Source: Moanibacter sp965226025 (GTDB taxonomy: Bacteria; Verrucomicrobiota; Verrucomicrobiia; Opitutales; UBA2987). Taken from it: DNA of 64,000 nt. Under the pieces are notes generated by a model. It saw only the letters and a list, made by a program, of their open reading frames with translations, did no database searches and was not told the origin of the DNA. A program made the position numbers and the translations under genes. The stretch's first letter is position 1; each line of letters starts with the position of its first letter. Of the stretch, positions 1 to 8,634 are shown one piece after another. The stretch lies in the NCBI GenBank assembly GCA_965226025.1, contig CBDDCD010000003.1:496001-560000 (forward strand), written 5' to 3'.

Positions 1-1
1 C

Positions 2-814
2 CAGAGGCTCTCGGAAGAAGACCCTACATTTGTCGTCGGGACCGACAAGGAAACTGGACAGACAATTGTCTCGGGCATGGGGGAGTTGCATCTGGAGATT
101 TTGCGAGACCGTTTATTTCGCGAATTTAAGGTTGAAGCAACGTCGGGTAAACCGCAGATTGCCTACCGTGAGGCGATCACGGCGCCGGCCAACGGGGTGG
201 GAAAGTTCATCCGGCAGTCGGGTGGGCGTGGGCAATACGGACATGCCGAAATCAAGATTGAACCGAACGAGCGTGGGAAGGGAAGCGAATTCATAAACAA
301 GATCACGGGGGGGATCATCCCCAGGGAATACATCAAGCCGATTGAGGAAGGTATCAGGGAGGCGGCCCACAATGGACCATTGGCCGGCTTCCCGATCGAG
401 GATGTCAGGGTGGAGCTGGTATTTGGTAGCTTTCACGAAGTTGATTCCTCTGAAACCGCGTTCAAGATGGCGGGAATTCTGGCATTTCGGGATGCAATGA
501 AGAATGCGAAACCGGTCATTTTGGAGCCGCACATGAAAGTGGAAGTATCAACTCCGGAGGAGTACCAGGGCGATGTGATGGGAGACCTGAGCCGGCGCCG
601 GGGAAAGATTCAGGGCTTGGAAGGGAAGGGAAACCGGATGATCGTGAACGCCGTGGTTCCTCTTGAAACGATGTTCGGTTATGCTACGGTGGTGCGGTCG
701 TTAACCAAGGGAAGGGCATCCCACTCCATGGAACCGTCCCATTTCGAAAAGGTACCGTCGGGAATCATGAAGAAGATCATAGAAACATCGGTTCGCGAGC
801 CGGCTCGCACTTGA
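2..814 (+). CDS. fusA: Elongation factor G, C-terminal part (5' end outside window)
   Basis: This is the last 270 residues of the translocation GTPase EF-G, which moves tRNA and mRNA through the ribosome after peptide transfer. The GTPase domain lies outside the window. Visible parts are the end of domain III with the hallmark SGMGELHLE stretch, then domain IV (SGGRGQYGHAEI region, the tRNA-mimicking blade) and domain V ending near RASHSMEPSHFEKVP. The frame is open from base 2, so the gene continues upstream. Its place directly before rpsJ is the classic str-to-S10 junction, but the tuf gene that often separates them is missing; the gap to rpsJ is only 53 bases, so cotranscription is likely. 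Identification rests on family motifs and is secure. Confidence 0.97.
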   Translation, partial: QRLSEEDPTFVVGTDKETGQTIVSGMGELHLEILRDRLFREFKVEATSGKPQIAYREAITAPANGVGKFIRQSGGRGQYGHAEIKIEPNERGKGSEFINKITGGIIPREYIKPIEEGIREAAHNGPLAGFPIEDVRVELVFGSFHEVDSSETAFKMAGILAFRDAMKNAKPVILEPHMKVEVSTPEEYQGDVMGDLSRRRGKIQGLEGKGNRMIVNAVVPLETMFGYATVVRSLTKGRASHSMEPSHFEKVPSGIMKKIIETSVREPART

Positions 815-867
815 GGTGGCCTGAGGTAGGGCGGGAGAAAGAATAAGGGAGAAAGAATGAGCGTCTG

Positions 868-1176
868 ATGGAAGGCCAGAGAATAAGAATTCGGCTCAAG
901 GGGTATGACTATCGGGTGATCGACCAGTCGGCAACTGATATTGTGGATACCGCGAAACGCTCCGGTGCCCGGGTGGCGGGGCCGGTGCCTCTGCCCACTC
1001 GGATCGAGAAGGTTACGGTAAATCGATCTCCCCATGTGGACAAGAAATCAATGGAACAGTTTGAGATGCGGACGCATAAGCGTCTCATCGACATTATTGA
1101 ACCCACGGTCCAGACGGTTGACGAACTGAAGAAGCTCAATTTGCCGGCGGGTGTCGACATAACCATAAACGTGTGA
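868..1176 (+). CDS. rpsJ: 30S ribosomal protein uS10
   Basis: Small-subunit head protein uS10 (102 aa, the normal length), also the NusE partner in transcription antitermination. The sequence opens with the typical RIRIRLKGYD strand and has the conserved loop VAGPVPLPTR followed by SPHVDKKSMEQFEMRTHKR, which binds 16S rRNA. It is the first gene of the S10 part of the cluster, between fusA and rplC. Start is the ATG at 868; no strong Shine-Dalgarno sequence sits in front of it, although GAGAAAGA occurs about 20 bases upstream. Confidence 0.97.
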   Translation: MEGQRIRIRLKGYDYRVIDQSATDIVDTAKRSGARVAGPVPLPTRIEKVTVNRSPHVDKKSMEQFEMRTHKRLIDIIEPTVQTVDELKKLNLPAGVDITINV

Positions 1177-1219
1177 TTGGTTGAAGGGATGACTGATCCG
1201 ATCTGATCCACTCAAAAAG

Positions 1220-1870
1220 ATGCGACACACACTGTTAGGCAGAAAGATGGGGATGACTCAGGTTTTCGACTCGGAGAGTACCCTCATCCCTGTGACTGTA
1301 ATTGAAACCGGACCCTGTACTGTCGTACAAGTGAAGACAGCGAGACGAGATGGTTACAACTCCGTTCAAATTGGGTTCGGCAAGGCGAAGAAGAACCGGC
1401 TCAGCAAGGCCCAGATTGGACATTTTGCGAAAGCGAAAGTGGAACCGCACAAACGGCTGAAAGAGGTTCGATGTGACGCGGAGAGCGAGCATGAAGTTGG
1501 AAGTCTGCTGACGGCCTCCGGATTCTCCGAAGGGGAGAAAGTCGATGTTGTCGGAGTATCGAAGGGCCGGGGGTTTCAAGGCGTGGTTAGGAGGTTCGGC
1601 TTCAAGGGTGGACCTGCCTCGCACGGATCGATGTTTCACCGGCGCGGAGGATCCTACGGGCAGTGTCAGTGGCCGGGTGAAGTATACAAGGGTCGAAAGA
1701 TGCCGGGCCGCATGGGCGGAGGTGGACGAACGGTGCAGAATCTTGAAGTGATCAGAGTTTTAGAGGATCGGAATCTGATTTTGGTCAAGGGAAGCGTGCC
1801 GGGGCCAAACGGAGGCGAAGTTCTGGTGAGAAGGGGAAAAAAGAGCGGTTCCAAAGTGGACTCGAACTGA
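1220..1870 (+). CDS. rplC: 50S ribosomal protein uL3
   Basis: Large-subunit assembly-initiating protein uL3 (216 aa). The N-terminus GRKMGMTQVFD, the central loop GFKGGPASHGS followed by HRRGGS, and the GRKMPGRMGG stretch that reaches toward the peptidyl-transferase centre are all present. It follows rpsJ by 43 bases and precedes rplD by 17, within one transcription unit. Length and motifs match the family throughout. Confidence 0.97.
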   Translation: MRHTLLGRKMGMTQVFDSESTLIPVTVIETGPCTVVQVKTARRDGYNSVQIGFGKAKKNRLSKAQIGHFAKAKVEPHKRLKEVRCDAESEHEVGSLLTASGFSEGEKVDVVGVSKGRGFQGVVRRFGFKGGPASHGSMFHRRGGSYGQCQWPGEVYKGRKMPGRMGGGGRTVQNLEVIRVLEDRNLILVKGSVPGPNGGEVLVRRGKKSGSKVDSN

Positions 1871-1887
1871 CTCCAGAGAGAATAGCC

Positions 1888-2523
1888 GTGAAATTGAAGG
1901 TATATTCCGCGGACGGAGCGGATAGCGAAGAGAAGGAATTTGAGATTCCGGTCTTCAAAGACGCAGGAGGAGTGACAGCTTTGAAGCAGGTACTGCTGGC
2001 CCATCAAGCAAACCAGAGACAGGGAAACGCATCCACGAAAACCCGCTCTGAAGTGAGCGGTACCGGGCGAAAACCGTACCGGCAGAAAGGCACCGGTTCG
2101 GCCCGCCACGGCAGCCGCCGCTCTCCCATCTTTCGGGGTGGAGGACTGGCCTTTGGCCCAAAGCCGCGGAGCTACAGGCAGAAAGTGAATCGCAAGATCC
2201 GCAAATTGGCTTTTCGGCGTGCTCTGTATGACCGCGCCAGCGGCGGAGATATGGATGTGATCGAAAGCTTGGAAGTTTCCGAGCCGAAGACCCGACTCTT
2301 CAGCTCCGTGATCGAACGGATTGCTCCGAAGGGCTCAATATTGGTTGTCGATGAAGCTTTCGATGATTCCGTTTTACTCGCCGCCCGGAACATCGGTCGA
2401 GTTTCGGTGATGGAGGCAGGTACGGTGAACGCCTATCTTCTCAGTTTGCATGACCGCGTTCTAGTGAGTGAAAAGGGGATCGCGAATCTGCTTGACCGTA
2501 CCGGAGGAGGAGGGGAATCGTGA
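1888..2523 (+). CDS. rplD: 50S ribosomal protein uL4
   Basis: uL4 (211 aa) lines the peptide exit tunnel and in many bacteria represses the S10 operon. The long tunnel loop is recognisable: TRSEVSGTGRKPYRQKGTG, then ARHGSRRSPIFRGGG and FGPKPRSY. The start is a GTG at 1888. The stop codon TGA overlaps the rplW start, which implies coupled translation. I see no obvious S10-leader hairpin of the E. coli type upstream of the cluster, so autogenous control cannot be claimed. Confidence 0.97.
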   Translation: MKLKVYSADGADSEEKEFEIPVFKDAGGVTALKQVLLAHQANQRQGNASTKTRSEVSGTGRKPYRQKGTGSARHGSRRSPIFRGGGLAFGPKPRSYRQKVNRKIRKLAFRRALYDRASGGDMDVIESLEVSEPKTRLFSSVIERIAPKGSILVVDEAFDDSVLLAARNIGRVSVMEAGTVNAYLLSLHDRVLVSEKGIANLLDRTGGGGES

Positions 2524-2810
2524 TGCAAGCGGACAGTATACTGGAAGAGACTATTATCTCGGAGAAAGCGACCGCACTTTCTTCCAGTGTTAACCAGTAC
2601 ACCTTTCGAATTCACTCCTCGGCGAATCGGATTTCGGTTGCCCAAGCGGTTGAGTCCAGCTTCGGGGTGAAGGTGACGGGCGTGAATATCCTGAACGTTA
2701 AACGAAAGGCGAAGCGGGACCGGACAAGACGAGGCCAATTTGGGTATAAAGGCGGCTTCAAGAAAGCGATCGTTTCGTTAAAGGAGGGCGATCAGATCGA
2801 ATTGATCTGA
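2523..2810 (+). CDS. rplW: 50S ribosomal protein uL23
   Basis: uL23 (95 aa from this start) sits at the tunnel exit and docks trigger factor and SRP. The family pattern is clear: ISEKATALSS near the N-terminus, the VNILNVKRKAKR segment, then GYKGGFKKAIVSLKEGD. The ATG at 2523 shares its A with the rplD stop (TGATG), so I prefer it to the GTG at 2520, which would add one residue. Translational coupling to rplD is likely. Confidence 0.96.
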   Translation: MQADSILEETIISEKATALSSSVNQYTFRIHSSANRISVAQAVESSFGVKVTGVNILNVKRKAKRDRTRRGQFGYKGGFKKAIVSLKEGDQIELI

Positions 2811-2840
2811 TGGTGCCGGAGAACGCGGAGTAGGATCGGA

Positions 2841-3683
2841 ATGCCAACAATTAAACAGCGTCCATCGACTCCGGGCCAACGGTTCTACGTCAAGAATGTT
2901 GGAGACATCTCCGATCACGGTCCGGAAAAGCGCCTCAGTGAATCGAAGAAGAGAACAGGAGGGCGCAACTGTTACGGCCGGATCACTTCCAGGAGGCGTG
3001 GGGGCGGTCACAAAAGAAGGCTGAGGAAGATCGATTTCAAGAGGGAAAAGATCGATATTCCGGCCCGGGTTGACCGGCTGGAGTACGATCCAAACCGTTC
3101 CGCCAATATCGCTCTCCTGGTCTACGCAGACGGCGAAAAGCGCTATATCCTCGCTCCCAACGGAGTGGAGATTGGGGACACACTAGTAAGCGCATCGGAA
3201 AAGGGCGACTTTCGCCCCGGTAACAGCATGCCTTTGAAGGCGATTCCTCAGTCTACCAAGGTTCATGCAATCTCGACCCAACCTGGGAAAGCGGCACAGT
3301 TTGCACGTTCCGCGGGAGTTTCCGCACAGCTTGTCGCGATCGATGGAGATCGTGCTACCTTGAAAATGCCGAGCGGAGAGATCCGCCTTGTAAAATCGAG
3401 CTGTCGGGCGACAATCGGGGAAGTGGGCAATGCTGCTCACCGAACATCGAAGTTGGGCAAGGCAGGCCGTGCCCGATGGAAAGGCCGCCGACCTCGGGTC
3501 CGCGGAGTGGCGATGAATCCGGTCGATCATCCGATGGGTGGAGGCGAGGGACGCAGTTCTGGTGGGGGCCATCCGGTATCACCATGGGGCCAGCTGGCCA
3601 AGGGTTTCCCGACCCGGCTGCGCTCGAAACCATCAGATCGGATGATATTGATCAGAAGAAACGGAAGAAAGGTGAAGCGGTAA
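2841..3683 (+). CDS. rplB: 50S ribosomal protein uL2
   Basis: uL2 (280 aa) is a primary 23S-binding protein needed for subunit association and peptidyl-transferase activity. It contains the GRITSRRRGGGHKRR N-terminal RNA-binding block and the C-terminal AMNPVDHPMGGGEGRSSGG loop with the conserved His near the catalytic centre, ending in TRLRSKPSDRMILIRR. Length is standard. It lies between rplW and rpsS with short gaps. Confidence 0.98.
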   Translation: MPTIKQRPSTPGQRFYVKNVGDISDHGPEKRLSESKKRTGGRNCYGRITSRRRGGGHKRRLRKIDFKREKIDIPARVDRLEYDPNRSANIALLVYADGEKRYILAPNGVEIGDTLVSASEKGDFRPGNSMPLKAIPQSTKVHAISTQPGKAAQFARSAGVSAQLVAIDGDRATLKMPSGEIRLVKSSCRATIGEVGNAAHRTSKLGKAGRARWKGRRPRVRGVAMNPVDHPMGGGEGRSSGGGHPVSPWGQLAKGFPTRLRSKPSDRMILIRRNGRKVKR

Positions 3684-3698
3684 GGAAGGGAAGTTGCG

Positions 3699-3971
3699 AT
3701 GGCACGCTCGATCAAGAAAGGCTATTTCGTTGACGGTCATTTGATTGACAAGATCAGGTCGGCGCAGAAGGAAGAATCGCGGAAGCCGATTCGGACCTGG
3801 TCGCGTCGTTCGACCATAACGCCCGATTTCGTGGGTTTAAATTTTGAAGTTCACAATGGAAGAAACTTTCTGCCGGTGTATGTAACAGAGAACATGGTAG
3901 GGCACAAATTGGGAGAGTTCTCCCCGACGCGGTCCTTCAAGACCCACAATCCGCACACGCAGAAGAAGTAA
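3699..3971 (+). CDS. rpsS: 30S ribosomal protein uS19
   Basis: uS19 (90 aa) forms a complex with uS13 in the head of the small subunit near the A-site tRNA. Diagnostic segments are MARSIKKGYFVD, IRTWSRRSTI, the FEVHNGRNFLPVYVTENMVGHKLGEFSPTR core (given here in outline) and a short basic tail. It starts 15 bases after rplB and is followed 7 bases later by rplV. Confidence 0.97.
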   Translation: MARSIKKGYFVDGHLIDKIRSAQKEESRKPIRTWSRRSTITPDFVGLNFEVHNGRNFLPVYVTENMVGHKLGEFSPTRSFKTHNPHTQKK

Positions 3972-3978
3972 AGGAGCG

Positions 3979-4311
3979 ATGCAAGTAGAGGCAGTAACAA
4001 AATATGCTCGAATGTCGCCCAAGAAGGTCAGGGAGGTGACGAGAGGGCTTCGAGGACTCAAGGCCAACGAGGCCTTGGAGAAGCTGAAGTGCGTACCGCG
4101 AAAGTCTGCCCGCCTCGTTGCCAAGACCCTCCAATCCGCGGTTGCCAATGCCGAGAACAACAGAAATCTTTCGTCCGACGATTTGATTGTGGATACTGCG
4201 GTGGTGGACCGGGGCCCGGTTTTAAAACGATGGCGGGCGGGTGCGCGCGGCATGGTGAAGCGAATAGAGAAGCGGATGAGTCACATACGAATTGTCCTTT
4301 CGGACGAATGA
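3979..4311 (+). CDS. rplV: 50S ribosomal protein uL22
   Basis: uL22 (110 aa) lines the exit tunnel; its beta-hairpin is a site of macrolide-resistance changes. The protein shows YARMSPKKVREVTRGLRG at the N-terminus, LQSAVANAENN in the middle, and the tunnel hairpin KRWRAGARGMVKRIEKRMSHI, without an obvious indel. AAGGAG lies just before the ATG, a good ribosome-binding site. Neighbours rpsS and rpsC confirm the assignment. Confidence 0.97.
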   Translation: MQVEAVTKYARMSPKKVREVTRGLRGLKANEALEKLKCVPRKSARLVAKTLQSAVANAENNRNLSSDDLIVDTAVVDRGPVLKRWRAGARGMVKRIEKRMSHIRIVLSDE

Positions 4312-4330
4312 GAGGGGATACAGGTAAACG

Positions 4331-4969
4331 ATGGGTCAGAAAGTAAATCCGATCGGTTTTCGCCTTCAGGTGCGTCGAAACTGGGAGTCGCGCTGGTTTG
4401 CGGAGAAGGGCGAATTTGGAGACAATCTGGAGGAGGATTATCTGATTCGGTCGACCATTCACGGGCGGCTGAGGTACGCAGCGGTGCCAAGGATCTTCAT
4501 CGAGCGGGCGGGCAATCGTATTCGGGTGAAGATATTCACAGCCCGTCCCGGCATCGTCATCGGAAGGAAGGGGCAGGAGCTCGAAAAGCTCAAAGAAGAA
4601 CTTTCAAGATTGGTCAAGAACGAAGTCCTCCTGGACATACAGGAGGTGAAGAAGCCGGATCTCGTGGCGCAATTGGTGGCAGAAAATGTCGCCCTGCAAT
4701 TGGAGCGGAGGATTTCGTTTCGCCGTGCCATGAAGAAGGCCGTCCAGACATCGATAAGTCTGGGAGCGGAGGGTATTCGAGTGCAGGTTTCGGGTCGACT
4801 GATGGGAGCCGATATCGCGCGAAGGGAGATGCAGCGCGCCGGACGGGTTCCTCTTCACACCTTGCGGGAGAATATCAACTACGGATTTACGGAGGCGAAG
4901 ACAGTCTACGGAGTCATCGGGGTCAAGTGCTGGATCTGCACAGGGGACGAGGAGGATCCTCTGGGATAG
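4331..4969 (+). CDS. rpsC: 30S ribosomal protein uS3
   Basis: uS3 (212 aa) borders the mRNA entry channel and contributes helicase activity. MGQKVNPIGFRL is the signature start. A type II KH domain follows with the GXXG-type loop VIGRKGQELEKLK near residue 80, and the C-terminal domain carries GRLMGADIARRE and a YGFTEAKTVYGVIGVKCWI ending. Normal length, between rplV and rplP. Confidence 0.97.
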   Translation: MGQKVNPIGFRLQVRRNWESRWFAEKGEFGDNLEEDYLIRSTIHGRLRYAAVPRIFIERAGNRIRVKIFTARPGIVIGRKGQELEKLKEELSRLVKNEVLLDIQEVKKPDLVAQLVAENVALQLERRISFRRAMKKAVQTSISLGAEGIRVQVSGRLMGADIARREMQRAGRVPLHTLRENINYGFTEAKTVYGVIGVKCWICTGDEEDPLG

Positions 4970-5020
4970 GATTCCGGCGAATTCGAGAACTTCAATTTTG
5001 AGACGGGAAAGGATTGAGCC

Positions 5021-5440
5021 ATGGCATTGATGCCCGCTAGGACAAAATTCCGGAAGAGCCAGAGAGGCCGTGTGCGCGGTCGGGCGAAGCGGGGAGACAC
5101 ATTGGTATTCGGTGACTTTGGGATCCAGGCGCTCGAGAGTGGTTGGATCACGTCCGAGCAAATCGAGGCTTCGCGCGTCGCCGTGAACCGGGATTTGAAG
5201 CGACGAGGGAAGGTATGGATTCGCGTTTTCCCGCATAAACCGGTTTCAAAGAAACCGGCGGAGACCCGGATGGGCAAGGGAAAGGGACCCACCGAAATTT
5301 GGGTGGCGGTAGTCAAAGCCGGGGCGATTCTTTTTGAAGTATCGGGAGCGAGCGAGGCTGGGGCGAAGAATGCGCTGCAGTTGGCGGACGGGAAACTACC
5401 TGTGCGCTGTCGATTTGTCGGCCGGGAGGATGCAACTTAG
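5021..5440 (+). CDS. rplP: 50S ribosomal protein uL16
   Basis: uL16 (139 aa) helps position the A-site tRNA and binds 23S rRNA near the peptidyl-transferase centre. It begins MALMPARTKFRKSQRGR and has the RMGKGKGPTEIWVAVV central block. There is a 51-base gap after rpsC, somewhat longer than elsewhere in the cluster, with nothing recognisable in it. Confidence 0.97.
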   Translation: MALMPARTKFRKSQRGRVRGRAKRGDTLVFGDFGIQALESGWITSEQIEASRVAVNRDLKRRGKVWIRVFPHKPVSKKPAETRMGKGKGPTEIWVAVVKAGAILFEVSGASEAGAKNALQLADGKLPVRCRFVGREDAT

Positions 5441-5469
5441 CACTCGAATACTTGGATTGGACTGGGAAG

Positions 5470-5664
5470 ATGAAGTCGGCGGAACTTAGAGAATTATCGG
5501 TAAGCGAAAACGAGAAGAAACTCCGCGACACTCGAGAGGAATTACTCCAGATGCGTCTACGAAAGAATACCGGGCAGGTTGAAAGGCCGCATTTGCTCCG
5601 TGAGTTGAGGCGTGATATCGCGCGAATGGAAACGATTATTAGGGAGAAGAAGAGGGCGAGCTAG
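5470..5664 (+). CDS. rpmC: 50S ribosomal protein uL29
   Basis: uL29 (64 aa) is a two-helix protein near the tunnel exit, next to uL23. The sequence MKSAELRELSVSE then LRDTREELLQMRLRKNTGQ fits the family pattern exactly. I start at the ATG at 5470 because the family starts at this point and GGGAAG precedes it; a TTG at 5452 would add six atypical residues. Confidence 0.93.
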   Translation: MKSAELRELSVSENEKKLRDTREELLQMRLRKNTGQVERPHLLRELRRDIARMETIIREKKRAS

Positions 5665-5700
5665 AGTATCTTTGGTTGTCAGAGAAATCTGTAAGGAGCG

Positions 5701-5976
5701 ATGGAGAGCGGGCGAAAACTAAGGCGCAAGGTATTGATCGGTAGTGTAACAAGCCGCACCGGAGAGAAGACGGTGAAGGTGACCTACGACTACAAGATTC
5801 CGCACCGTCGTTACAAGAAAGAGGTTGGCAGGAAGACGGTTGTGCATGCCCACGACGAGTCGAGTCAATGCCGGAGAGGAGATAAAGTTGAGATCATCGA
5901 GACTCGGCCCCTTAGCAAGTTAAAGAGATGGCGCGTTCAGCGAGTCGTCGAAAAAGCACCGGAGGCGGAGGATTGA
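5701..5976 (+). CDS. rpsQ: 30S ribosomal protein uS17
   Basis: uS17 (91 aa) is an OB-fold primary 16S-binding protein. Recognisable features are the RRKVLIGSVTS first strand, KTVKVTYDYKIPHRRYKKEV, HAHDESSQCRRGDKVEI, and ETRPLSKLKRWRV. A clear AAGGAG stands directly before the ATG. It follows rpmC, in the usual order. Confidence 0.97.
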   Translation: MESGRKLRRKVLIGSVTSRTGEKTVKVTYDYKIPHRRYKKEVGRKTVVHAHDESSQCRRGDKVEIIETRPLSKLKRWRVQRVVEKAPEAED

Positions 5977-6022
5977 ACATAGAGTGTGCGAAGCCGACGG
6001 TGTTAAATGAGGATTTTAGAAA

Positions 6023-6388
6023 ATGCTTCAGTTATTGAGCAGACTAGATATTGCGGACAATACCGGAGCCAAATCGGCCCGGATGATTCGGAGACTGGGG
6101 CAGAGCAAGAAGACTGCTTCGGTGGGGGATATCATCGTTGTGAATGTCAAGGAAAGCGCTCCTGAGGCGACGGTAAAAAAAGGGACGGTCGCTAGGGCGG
6201 TAGTGGTGCGAACAAGAGCGCCTATTAGAAGGACCGACGGAAGCTACCTTCGTTTTGACAGCAACGCAATCGTGCTTATCGATGCGAACAACAATCCACG
6301 GGGGACACGGATTTTCGGACCGGTGGCGCGTGAACTCCGGCAGAAGAATTTCATGAAAATCGTGAGTTTGGCTCCGGAGGTATTGTAG
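6023..6388 (+). CDS. rplN: 50S ribosomal protein uL14
   Basis: uL14 (121 aa) lies at the subunit interface and binds the silencing factor RsfS. The protein begins MLQLLSRLDIADNTGAKSA and ends RELRQKNFMKIVSLAPEVL, both typical. The stop codon TAG is one base before the rplX ATG, so the two are probably translationally coupled. Confidence 0.97.
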   Translation: MLQLLSRLDIADNTGAKSARMIRRLGQSKKTASVGDIIVVNVKESAPEATVKKGTVARAVVVRTRAPIRRTDGSYLRFDSNAIVLIDANNNPRGTRIFGPVARELRQKNFMKIVSLAPEVL

Positions 6389-6389
6389 G

Positions 6390-6671
6390 ATGAAAAATCG
6401 ACTCAAGAACGGAGATGAGATAGTGGTTTTGAGCGGCGAGCACAGGGGTGAACGGGGAAAGATCTTGCAAATTTTGCCAAGGAAGGAGCGAGTCCTGGTG
6501 GAAGGAATCAATATGATCAAGCGCCATCAGAAGAAGGAGTCGGATAACAAGAATCCCGAAGGAGGAATCATCGAAAGGGAGGCTCCCATCCACGTCTCAA
6601 ATGTGATGAAGGCGGATCGTTACGACGGTCGGAGGGAAGGGAAGGAATCTGAAGTTGGGGAGTCTGCCTAG
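6390..6671 (+). CDS. rplX: 50S ribosomal protein uL24
   Basis: uL24 (93 aa) is an assembly-initiator protein with a KOW domain. The KOW core GDEIVVLSGEHRGERGKIL is at residues 8-26, followed by the conserved NMIKRHQKK and GGIIEREAPIHVSNV. The C-terminus is slightly shorter and more acidic than in E. coli. It begins one base after rplN ends. Confidence 0.96.
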   Translation: MKNRLKNGDEIVVLSGEHRGERGKILQILPRKERVLVEGINMIKRHQKKESDNKNPEGGIIEREAPIHVSNVMKADRYDGRREGKESEVGESA

Positions 6672-6725
6672 GAGAATCGACCGAACCGAGCTCTAAGGCG
6701 GGAAGAGATAGAGAGAATTTCATCG

Positions 6726-7268
6726 ATGTACGTTCCAGCACTGAAGGCATATTATAAGGATAAAGTGGTCCCGGCGATGATGGAATCGCAGGGTTACTCG
6801 AACCTGCACCAAGTTCCCGAAGTCGAGAAAGTGGTGGTCAACTCGGGTATCAACTCCCAATTGGAAAAGGGGGCGGTGGATGACACGGCCAAGGAAATTT
6901 CCCTTTTGACGGGCCAGAGACCGATTGTCCGGAACGCACGCCGAAGTGTGTCCAATTTCAATATCAGGGAAGGATATCCCGTTGGAGTCAAAGTGACCTT
7001 GCGAAGCAACAATATGTATGACTTCCTTTCCCGTTTGTTGAACGTGGCTCTACCCGGGATCCGGGATTTTCGGGGCACTTCAGCCAAGCTTGACGGGCAC
7101 GGGAACTATTCAATCGGTATCACGGATCACACGATCTTTCCGGAGATCAGCATGGAATCCTCGAAACGGATTGTGGGAATGGATATCTCGATCGTAACGA
7201 CGGCGGCGAGCGACGAGGAGGGATACGAGCTCCTCGATCAATTAGGGATGCCGTTTCGGAAGCAATAA
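6726..7268 (+). CDS. rplE: 50S ribosomal protein uL5
   Basis: uL5 (180 aa) binds 5S rRNA and contacts P-site tRNA. Typical segments: LKAYYKDKVVPAMMES near the N-terminus, TGQRPIVRNARRSVSNFNIREG, VTLRSNNMYDFLSRLL, and the C-terminal GMDISIVTTAASDEE. Length equals the family norm. It is preceded by a 54-base gap after rplX. Confidence 0.97.
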   Translation: MYVPALKAYYKDKVVPAMMESQGYSNLHQVPEVEKVVVNSGINSQLEKGAVDDTAKEISLLTGQRPIVRNARRSVSNFNIREGYPVGVKVTLRSNNMYDFLSRLLNVALPGIRDFRGTSAKLDGHGNYSIGITDHTIFPEISMESSKRIVGMDISIVTTAASDEEGYELLDQLGMPFRKQ

Positions 7269-7315
7269 AGATCATTGCAAATTGGCAGTAAGTAGACAGA
7301 AGAATCACCGGTAAC

Positions 7316-7621
7316 ATGGCAAAGAAGGGAATGATCCAACGCAACCTCCGGCGTGCCCAGATGGTTAAGAAGTTCGCCGCCCGGCGAGCCGAATTGAAGC
7401 GCCAGATGGCCGATCCGGAAATCGGGGATGAGGAGTTCTACGAGGTTCAAAGAAAGCTCGCCCGCCTGCCGCGCGATTCATCGCGGGTTCGCATTCGTAA
7501 TCGCTGCAGCGTGACTGGTCGTCCCCGCGCCTATTTGAGGAAATACAAACTCTCCCGAATCACTTTTCGAGAACTGGCTTCACGGGGACAGATCCCTGGT
7601 GTTACAAAGTCGTCGTGGTAG
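7316..7621 (+). CDS. rpsN: 30S ribosomal protein uS14, long zinc-free form
   Basis: uS14 (101 aa) assembles late in the 30S head. This is the long form: it has an extra helical segment (about residues 30-55) and retains only a single Cys in RNRCSVTGRPRAYLRKYKLSR, so the CXXC zinc ribbon of the short form is absent. The C-terminus LASRGQIPGVTKSSW is canonical. Position between rplE and rpsH is standard. Confidence 0.96.
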   Translation: MAKKGMIQRNLRRAQMVKKFAARRAELKRQMADPEIGDEEFYEVQRKLARLPRDSSRVRIRNRCSVTGRPRAYLRKYKLSRITFRELASRGQIPGVTKSSW

Positions 7622-7661
7622 AAACGGAAATCCCGGAATAGAGAGACGAGACCTAGATACG

Positions 7662-8054
7662 ATGTCCGACACGATCAGCGACTTTATTACGGTTATCCGC
7701 AACGCGAGTCGAGCTCGCAAGGAGACTTGCCTAAGTCGATACTCGCGAATGCAATGGAGCCTTGCTCAGATACTGAGAAAGGAAGGTTACGTTCGCGAGG
7801 TGGAGGAGAGTGAGGACAGGAACGGCCATAAGGCAATAACCTTGAAACTGAAGTATGTGGATGCAGTTCCCGCCATTACGGGTGTAGAGAGACGGAGCCG
7901 GCCGGGGCGGAGGCAGTACTACCGCGGCAACGAGATTCCCCGAGTCTTGGGAGGATTGGGAGTTGGAATTCTGACGACCTCGAAGGGGGTGAAGACGGAT
8001 CGGGAAGCCCGCCGCGAAAATATCGGTGGAGAGATGATCTGCGCAGTCTGGTAA
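7662..8054 (+). CDS. rpsH: 30S ribosomal protein uS8
   Basis: uS8 (130 aa) is a primary 16S-binding protein and, in many bacteria, the translational repressor of the spc operon. It begins MSDTISDFITVIRNASRARK and ends with GVKTDREARRENIGGEMICAVW, both typical. The open frame runs 63 bases further upstream, but the ATG at 7662 matches the family start. Confidence 0.96.
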   Translation: MSDTISDFITVIRNASRARKETCLSRYSRMQWSLAQILRKEGYVREVEESEDRNGHKAITLKLKYVDAVPAITGVERRSRPGRRQYYRGNEIPRVLGGLGVGILTTSKGVKTDREARRENIGGEMICAVW

Positions 8055-8070
8055 ATCGAGGCGTTGTCGA

Positions 8071-8607
8071 ATGAGTAGAATTGGAAGGCAGCCGGTCGCA
8101 TTCCCCAAATCCGTAACAGTCCGGGCGGAGGATGCACGAATCGAAGTGAAGGGACCCAAGGGTGCTCTTGAGAAAGATTTCCATCGGGCGGTTCGATTCG
8201 AAGTTGGCGAGGGTCAATTGACCGTACAGTCGACCCAAGACACGCGATTTGCAAACGCCATGACAGGGACGGCGCGGTCAATTGTGGCGAACATGGTTCA
8301 AGGGGTGACGGAAGGTTACAACAAGGACCTTGAGATCGAAGGAGTCGGGTTCCGGGCCGCCCGGCAGGGTCAGAAACTCGATCTCAGTCTGGGATATTCA
8401 CATCCGATTCAATATTTGATTCCGGAAGGTATCGAGATCACGGTGGAGGACAACACCCGAATCAAGGTTGAGGGGATCGACAAACAGTTGGTCGGGGAGG
8501 TGACGGCCCAAATTAAACGATTCTATCCGGTGGAGCCCTACAAGGGAAAGGGAGTTCGAATCGTCGGCGATTATGTCCGAAGAAAGGAAGGCAAGAAAGC
8601 CACCTGA
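8071..8607 (+). CDS. rplF: 50S ribosomal protein uL6
   Basis: uL6 (178 aa) binds near the sarcin-ricin loop, where the elongation factors act. MSRIGRQPVAFPKSV opens the protein, two repeated beta domains follow, and the C-terminal signature PVEPYKGKGVRIVGDYVRRKEGKKA is present in the expected place (outline only). It lies 16 bases after rpsH. Confidence 0.97.
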   Translation: MSRIGRQPVAFPKSVTVRAEDARIEVKGPKGALEKDFHRAVRFEVGEGQLTVQSTQDTRFANAMTGTARSIVANMVQGVTEGYNKDLEIEGVGFRAARQGQKLDLSLGYSHPIQYLIPEGIEITVEDNTRIKVEGIDKQLVGEVTAQIKRFYPVEPYKGKGVRIVGDYVRRKEGKKAT

Positions 8608-8634
8608 TAGTGCCTCCAAGGTTTCAATCGGACC